DNA of 37,396 nt, from assembly GCA_028097645.1 (NCBI GenBank), contig JAOHEU010000006.1, positions 1 to 37,396 of the forward strand, given 5' to 3'. This document shows, piece after piece, positions 33,730 to 37,396 of the stretch; position 1 is the first letter of the stretch; the number at the start of each line of letters is the position of its first letter. The position numbers were made by a program, and so were the translations under genes. The stretch comes from Candidatus Pelagibacter sp. (GTDB taxonomy: Bacteria; Pseudomonadota; Alphaproteobacteria; Pelagibacterales; Pelagibacteraceae). The notes below the pieces were generated by a model. The model was not told the origin of the DNA, searched no databases, and saw nothing but the letters and a program-made list of their open reading frames with translations.

Positions 33730-35088
33730 TTATTTTAATTGATTAAATAGCTCTGGCGGTATTCCTTTATCAGACATACCTTTCAGATTTCCTTTTGACA
33801 TCTTTTTCATCATTTCAGACATCATTTTAAATTGCTTTAGCAATTTATTGATAGTGGCTGGATCTGTGCCAGAGCCATTAGCAATTCTTTTTTTTCTAGA
33901 ACCATCAATAAGTTTTGGGTTCTCTCGTTCTTTTTTAGTCATCGACAAAATAATAGCTTCATTTTTGGTAATAATACTCTCATCAATTCCTGCGGAATCC
34001 ATTTGTGATTTCATTTTTGAAACACCTGGCATAAAGGACATTATTCCTTCAATACCACCCATTTTTTTCATTTGTCTCAACTGAGTTAAATAATCTTGCA
34101 TAGAAAATTGTCCCTTTTTTAAATTTTCTTCTGCTTTTTTTATATTTTCTTCACCTAAATCTTGTGCAGCCTTTTCTACAAGAGATACTATATCTCCCAT
34201 TCCTAAAATTCTGTTTGCTATTCTGTCTGGATGAAATACTTCAAGATTGTCAATTTTTTCTCCAATACCTAAAAATTTAATTGGAACATCTGAAACATAT
34301 TTCATACTGACAGCTGCACCACCTCTTGCATCACCATCTGCTCTAGTTAAAATTATTCCTGATAGATTAACCGTATTTTTAAACTCTTTTGCTACAGATG
34401 CTGCAACTTGTCCTGTTAACGAGTCTGCAACTAAAAATGTCTCTGTAGGGTTTATCACGCTTTCAATTTGCTTAACTTCACTCATCATTTGCAAATCGAT
34501 TTGAGTTCTTCCAGCAGTATCAAATAATATAATCTCGGCTCCATTTAGATTGGCTGCACTAATAGCTCTTTGACAAATATCAGTTGGTTGTTGCCCTTCA
34601 ATAATAGGTAGTGTTAAGATATTATTTTGTTCTCCAAGGGATCTAAGTTGCTCTTGAGCTGCTGGTCTATAAATATCAAGACTAACCATCATCACTTTTT
34701 TTTTCTTACTGGTCTCTAAATATTTAGCTAATTTTGCAGTAGTAGTTGTTTTTCCTGAACCCTGTAATCCAACCAACATCATTGGAACTGGCGGTACAGC
34801 ATTAAGGTTTATCTCATTATTTGATCCACCTAATAAATTAACTAATTCATCATAAACAATTTTTACAACCATATCCCCGGGAGAGGTTGATCTGATAATT
34901 TCTTGACCTAAAACTTTGGGTTTTACATTTTCGATAAAATCTTTAGCTACATCTAAGGTAACATCTGCCTCTAAAAGAGCCTGTCTAATACCTCTTAATC
35001 CTTCATCAACTTGAGCTTCATCAAGTGAAGGAGCTTTTTTTAAAGAAGAAAAGATTTCTTCGAATTTACTTGTTAAATTTTCAAACAT
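33730..35088 (-). CDS. ffh: Signal recognition particle protein Ffh
   Basis: The 452-residue SRP GTPase that binds signal sequences of nascent membrane proteins and the SRP RNA. I chose the ATG at 35086-35088 (MFENLTSKFEEIF), the family N-terminus; an upstream in-frame start would add nine unrelated residues inside the structured leader. The N domain is residues 1-95. The G domain has P-loop GLQGSGKT at 107-114, DTAGRTQ and TRADGDARGG. The methionine-rich M domain follows with SRKKRIANGSGT and FKMMSEMMKKM. Its partner FtsY is encoded nearby on the other strand. Confidence 0.97.
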   Translation of the reverse strand: MFENLTSKFEEIFSSLKKAPSLDEAQVDEGLRGIRQALLEADVTLDVAKDFIENVKPKVLGQEIIRSTSPGDMVVKIVYDELVNLLGGSNNEINLNAVPPVPMMLVGLQGSGKTTTTAKLAKYLETSKKKKVMMVSLDIYRPAAQEQLRSLGEQNNILTLPIIEGQQPTDICQRAISAANLNGAEIILFDTAGRTQIDLQMMSEVKQIESVINPTETFLVADSLTGQVAASVAKEFKNTVNLSGIILTRADGDARGGAAVSMKYVSDVPIKFLGIGEKIDNLEVFHPDRIANRILGMGDIVSLVEKAAQDLGEENIKKAEENLKKGQFSMQDYLTQLRQMKKMGGIEGIMSFMPGVSKMKSQMDSAGIDESIITKNEAIILSMTKKERENPKLIDGSRKKRIANGSGTDPATINKLLKQFKMMSEMMKKMSKGNLKGMSDKGIPPELFNQLK

Positions 35089-35099
35089 ATTTATTACGC

Positions 35100-35190
35100 A
35101 CAGCAGTAATCGCACTAGTGGGCGAAGCCTCGCTGACTAGTGTCGATCTCTTTGTTTCCAAAGACACCGCAAAGTTAATGTTTTTGCGGA
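35100..35190 (-). ncRNA. Structured G+C-rich leader of ffh or small RNA
   Basis: Between divergent ffh and dapF, the first 60 bases (35101-35160) are about half G+C, in a genome that is mostly AT. Three hairpins lie in a row: 35113-35142 (7-bp stem CACTAGT/ACTAGTG, a 2x2 internal loop, then a 4-bp GCGA/TCGC stem with a tetraloop), 35149-35164 (6-bp stem, 4-base loop) and 35167-35189 (7-bp stem CCGCAAA/TTTGCGG, 9-base loop). No T run follows, so they are not terminators, and no SRP-RNA GGAA-type domain is seen. Since ffh starts 12 bases from the element, a 5' leader on the minus strand is most likely. I recall an Rfam family named after ffh but could not check it. Strand is uncertain. Confidence 0.55.
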
Positions 35191-35199
35191 AACGGCAAC

Positions 35200-35216
35200 A
35201 ACCTATAATAGAGGTT
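35200..35216 (+). promoter_or_regulatory. Candidate -10 element for dapF within a small hairpin
   Basis: A perfect TATAAT lies at 35204-35209 on the plus strand, 40 bases before the dapF start. No good -35 hexamer is found at the right distance. The same bases sit inside a 5-bp inverted repeat (AACCT/AGGTT, 35200-35216). Read on the minus strand, TATTAT could serve ffh, so the spot may be a shared divergent promoter. Confidence 0.35.
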
Positions 35217-35249
35217 CAAAAAGTCAATAAATAAGTTAAATATCTATAT

Positions 35250-36074
35250 ATGGATATTAAAGCTTTTAAAATGGATGGTTTAGGCAATGATTTTGTAATT
35301 ATTGATCAGCGATATCAAAATTATGATCTAACCAAAGATCAAATTATAAAAATATGTGATCGAAAATTTATTGGATGTGATCAATTAATATTTATTAAAA
35401 AAAGTGATGAAAAAGATGCTGGATTAGAGTTCTATAATTCAGATGGAAGTGTTTCTGGTGCATGTGGAAATGGTACTAGATGTGCGGCTGATCTTTTATC
35501 AAAAGAAAATAATGATAAAGAAATTATTCTTTGGACCTCTTCAGGGGCTTTAAAATCTCAAATTTTAGGTGATAATTTAGTAGAAACTGAAATTGGGGTT
35601 CCAAAAATTAATTGGAATGAAATTCCATTAAATCAAAATTTAGATACAAAAAATTTAAAAATCAAAATTGTTAACAAAAATAATATTGAACATATAGGGG
35701 GCACATCTGTTAATGTGGGAAATCCGCATGTTGTTTTTTTTGTAGATAATATTGAAGACTATGATTTAAAAAAAATTGGACCTGAGATAGAAAATCATAA
35801 ATATTTTCCAGAGAAATGTAATGTCACCCTTGCACAAGTTATAAATAAAAAATTAATTAGAGTTAGAGTTTGGGAGCGAGGAGCTGGTCTTACAAAAGCA
35901 TGTGGAACTGCTGCATGTGCTACTGCTGTAGCAGCAAATATTAATGAACTAACGGATAAAACAACTGATATTGAGTTTGCACTTGGTAAATTATCAATAT
36001 CAATTGATGAAAATAATAGTATTCATATGAAAGGACCTGTCTCAGATATTAAGAATATTGAGATTAATATTTAA
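35250..36074 (+). CDS. dapF: Diaminopimelate epimerase
   Basis: The 274-residue cofactor-independent epimerase that converts LL- to meso-diaminopimelate for lysine and peptidoglycan synthesis. The two active cysteines are Cys72 in SGACGNGTRC and the one in KACGTAACATA near residue 216. The N-terminal KMDGLGNDFVIID is the family start. It is divergent from ffh across 161 bases. Its stop and the ftsY start share one base (TAATG). In other Alphaproteobacteria mtaB usually lies between dapF and ftsY; it is missing here. Confidence 0.97.
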   Translation: MDIKAFKMDGLGNDFVIIDQRYQNYDLTKDQIIKICDRKFIGCDQLIFIKKSDEKDAGLEFYNSDGSVSGACGNGTRCAADLLSKENNDKEIILWTSSGALKSQILGDNLVETEIGVPKINWNEIPLNQNLDTKNLKIKIVNKNNIEHIGGTSVNVGNPHVVFFVDNIEDYDLKKIGPEIENHKYFPEKCNVTLAQVINKKLIRVRVWERGAGLTKACGTAACATAVAANINELTDKTTDIEFALGKLSISIDENNSIHMKGPVSDIKNIEINI

Positions 36075-36991
36075 TGGGAATTTTTGATAAGTTTAAATCT
36101 GGTTTTAAGAAAAGCGCATCTGCTTTCACATCTGGTTTAAGAGATATAGTTGTAAAAAAAGAAATAGATGACAAAACATTAGATAGGATTGAAGAATATT
36201 TAATTCAATCAGATGTTGGGGTTGTTGCTGCCTCAGAAATAAAGGAAATAATCTCAGATAGTAAAATTGACCCAAAAAAAGACATAGCAGAGGAAATAAG
36301 CTCTATCTTAAAAGAGTATATTATTTCTCTAATGAAACCTCTTGAAAATAATTCTTTTTTTCAAAAAAAAGAAAAAATTAACGCAACATTAGTTTCAGGT
36401 GTTAATGGGGTTGGGAAAACAACAACCATTGGAAAAATTAGTAAAATTTTAAAGGCTAATGGAAATAAAGTTATGCTTGCCGCATCAGATACTTTTAGAG
36501 CTGCAGCTATTGAGCAATTAGAAAACTGGGCAAATAAAGTAGAGGTTGATATAACCAAATCTTCACAAGGTGCAGATCCAGCATCTGTTGCATATAAAGC
36601 AATAGAAGAAGCAATTGCAAATAACTTTAATCAAGTTTTAATTGATACTGCTGGAAGATTACAAAATAAAAAAAATTTGATGGAGGAGTATAAAAAAATT
36701 GCAAATGTAACAAAAAAAATAGACCCTGAGGCCCCTCATGATGTAATTTTAATTTTAGATGCTACTTCAGGTCAAAATGTAATTAATCAAGTTGAAGAAT
36801 TTAACAAAATTATTCCAATAACAGGTTTAATAATGACAAAGTTAGATGGTACAGCTAAGGGAGGAATTCTTTTGGCTGTTGCAAAAAAATATAAGCTTCC
36901 AATTATTGCTCTAGGCTTAGGGGAAAAAGAGGATGATCTACAAATTTTTGAAGCAGAAAAATTTGCTGATGCTTTTACCCAAATTAATTGA
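36074..36991 (+). CDS. ftsY: Signal recognition particle receptor FtsY
   Basis: The 305-residue SRP receptor GTPase, which docks Ffh-ribosome complexes at the inner membrane. The N domain is residues 1-95. The G domain has P-loop GVNGVGKT at 109-116, DTFRAAA, DTAGRLQNKKNLMEE and TKLDGTAKGG. The long acidic A domain of E. coli FtsY is absent; instead there is a short basic amphipathic start (MGIFDKFKSGFKKSASAF) that probably binds lipid. Its stop interlocks with that of the convergent gene within TTAATTGA at 36984-36991. Confidence 0.97.
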   Translation: MGIFDKFKSGFKKSASAFTSGLRDIVVKKEIDDKTLDRIEEYLIQSDVGVVAASEIKEIISDSKIDPKKDIAEEISSILKEYIISLMKPLENNSFFQKKEKINATLVSGVNGVGKTTTIGKISKILKANGNKVMLAASDTFRAAAIEQLENWANKVEVDITKSSQGADPASVAYKAIEEAIANNFNQVLIDTAGRLQNKKNLMEEYKKIANVTKKIDPEAPHDVILILDATSGQNVINQVEEFNKIIPITGLIMTKLDGTAKGGILLAVAKKYKLPIIALGLGEKEDDLQIFEAEKFADAFTQIN

Positions 36992-37396
36992 TTAAAGTGC
37001 TTGATATTAAAGGTTTATAGAAGCTGCACTTATAATTTTCCTTAAAATTATCATGCCCACAATTTTTAGCTATAGATGAAATAATAAAGTCAAATTTTCC
37101 ATTGTTTGGATAAAGTTCTAATTTTTTTTCACTAATATCAAATTTAAAATTGGCATTTAAACTTTTAACAGCACTTATCATTACTAATGTTTTATTATCT
37201 TTTAAAAGATAATAAGCAAAATCATCAGGAAAAACTGGGAAGTCATATTCTTCAAGAAAATATTTTGCTCTTTTAGGAAACCACTCATAAGAAATCAATG
37301 GATATGAAATTTTTTTTTCATAATCATACAGATAAAGATCTTTAGGGTAGTCATTTATATAATTACTGTTTTCTCCTCTTGCTAATATTGCCTTCT
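36984..37396 (-). CDS. C-terminal part of an unrecognised protein (runs off the right edge)
   Basis: The minus-strand frame is open from the stop at 36984-36986 to the window edge, giving about 137 visible residues. I do not recognise the family. A TTG at 37298 could be a start, but the frame continues beyond it without interruption (ARGENSNYINDYPKDLYLYD...), so the gene very probably begins outside the window. The visible part is rich in Tyr, Phe, Lys and Asn (EWFPKRAKYFLEEYDFPVFP) and has no clear membrane segment. Two cysteines occur near the end. It overlaps the ftsY end by eight bases, tail to tail. Confidence 0.65.
   Translation of the reverse strand, partial: KAILARGENSNYINDYPKDLYLYDYEKKISYPLISYEWFPKRAKYFLEEYDFPVFPDDFAYYLLKDNKTLVMISAVKSLNANFKFDISEKKLELYPNNGKFDFIISSIAKNCGHDNFKENYKCSFYKPLISSTLIN

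Noticed and set aside
35089..35115. Longer ffh start adding nine residues
   Set aside because: The family starts at MFENLTSKF. The extension lies in the leader and has no ribosome-binding site.
35113..35142. Rho-independent terminator
   Set aside because: The hairpin is not followed by a T run on either strand, and no gene ends there; both flanking genes start from this region.
35100..35216. SRP 4.5S RNA, tmRNA or tRNA next to ffh
   Set aside because: Neither strand shows the GGAA-type tetraloop with its GCAGCC-like internal loop of SRP RNA. There is no tmRNA tag frame or tRNA cloverleaf with a T arm.
35025..35234. Plus-strand open frame of 69 codons over the ffh start and leader
   Set aside because: It is antisense to the conserved Ffh N-terminus, has no ribosome-binding site or family resemblance, and spans the hairpins.

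Overview
This window is almost certainly chromosomal DNA of a SAR11 bacterium (Pelagibacterales, close to Candidatus Pelagibacter). The DNA is very AT-rich and genes abut or overlap almost everywhere. The gene order is alphaproteobacterial but trimmed. The strongest marker is a 369-residue DMSP demethylase (DmdA) that I recognise as the SAR11 type. I see no insertion sequence, prophage, CRISPR array, tRNA or rRNA. This is a core, streamlined region, not an island.

Layout, left to right: (1) 1-2080, plus strand: the 3' end of a probable nadD, then rsfS, ctpA and rppH. (2) 2073-35088, minus strand: an unbroken run of 29 genes. In transcription order these are ffh, rpsP, trmD, rplS (protein targeting and ribosome); leuC, leuD, leuB (leucine synthesis); dmdC, dmdB, an alpha/beta hydrolase and dmdA (DMSP demethylation and methylmercaptopropionate degradation); asd; sdhC, sdhD, sdhA, sdhB; mmsA; mdh, sucC, sucD, sucA, sucB, lpd (lower TCA cycle and 2-oxoglutarate dehydrogenase); priA; and atpH, atpA, atpG, atpD, atpC (F1 part of ATP synthase). 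(3) 35089-35249: a compact intergenic region between divergent ffh and dapF that is much richer in G+C than its surroundings and contains several hairpins. (4) 35250-36991, plus strand: dapF and ftsY, then a convergent unknown gene that runs off the right edge.

The genes form a coherent energy and carbon block. DMSP carbon enters through DmdA (methyl group to folate) and DmdB/DmdC (acyl-CoA chemistry). MmsA delivers acyl-CoA from semialdehydes. The Suc, Sdh and Mdh enzymes run the reducing half of the TCA cycle, and F1 ATP synthase uses the resulting proton gradient. Both GTPases of co-translational targeting, Ffh and FtsY, lie at the right end.

Points most worth a second look: (a) both membrane anchors of succinate dehydrogenase lack the standard haem b axial histidines (SdhC Q80, SdhD F63; SdhD has no histidine at all), although quinone-site residues remain; (b) the dmd cluster sits inside the otherwise conserved leuCDB-asd neighbourhood, with a hairpin at one junction; (c) an uncharacterised hydrolase overlaps dmdA; (d) a structured G+C-rich element precedes ffh; (e) rpsP carries a perfect 75-bp tandem repeat in an Ala/Pro/Glu tail, and 43 identical bases recur in the rplS tail; (f) expected neighbours rlmH/envC, rimM and mtaB are absent from their usual places. 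All of this was read by eye without database searches.
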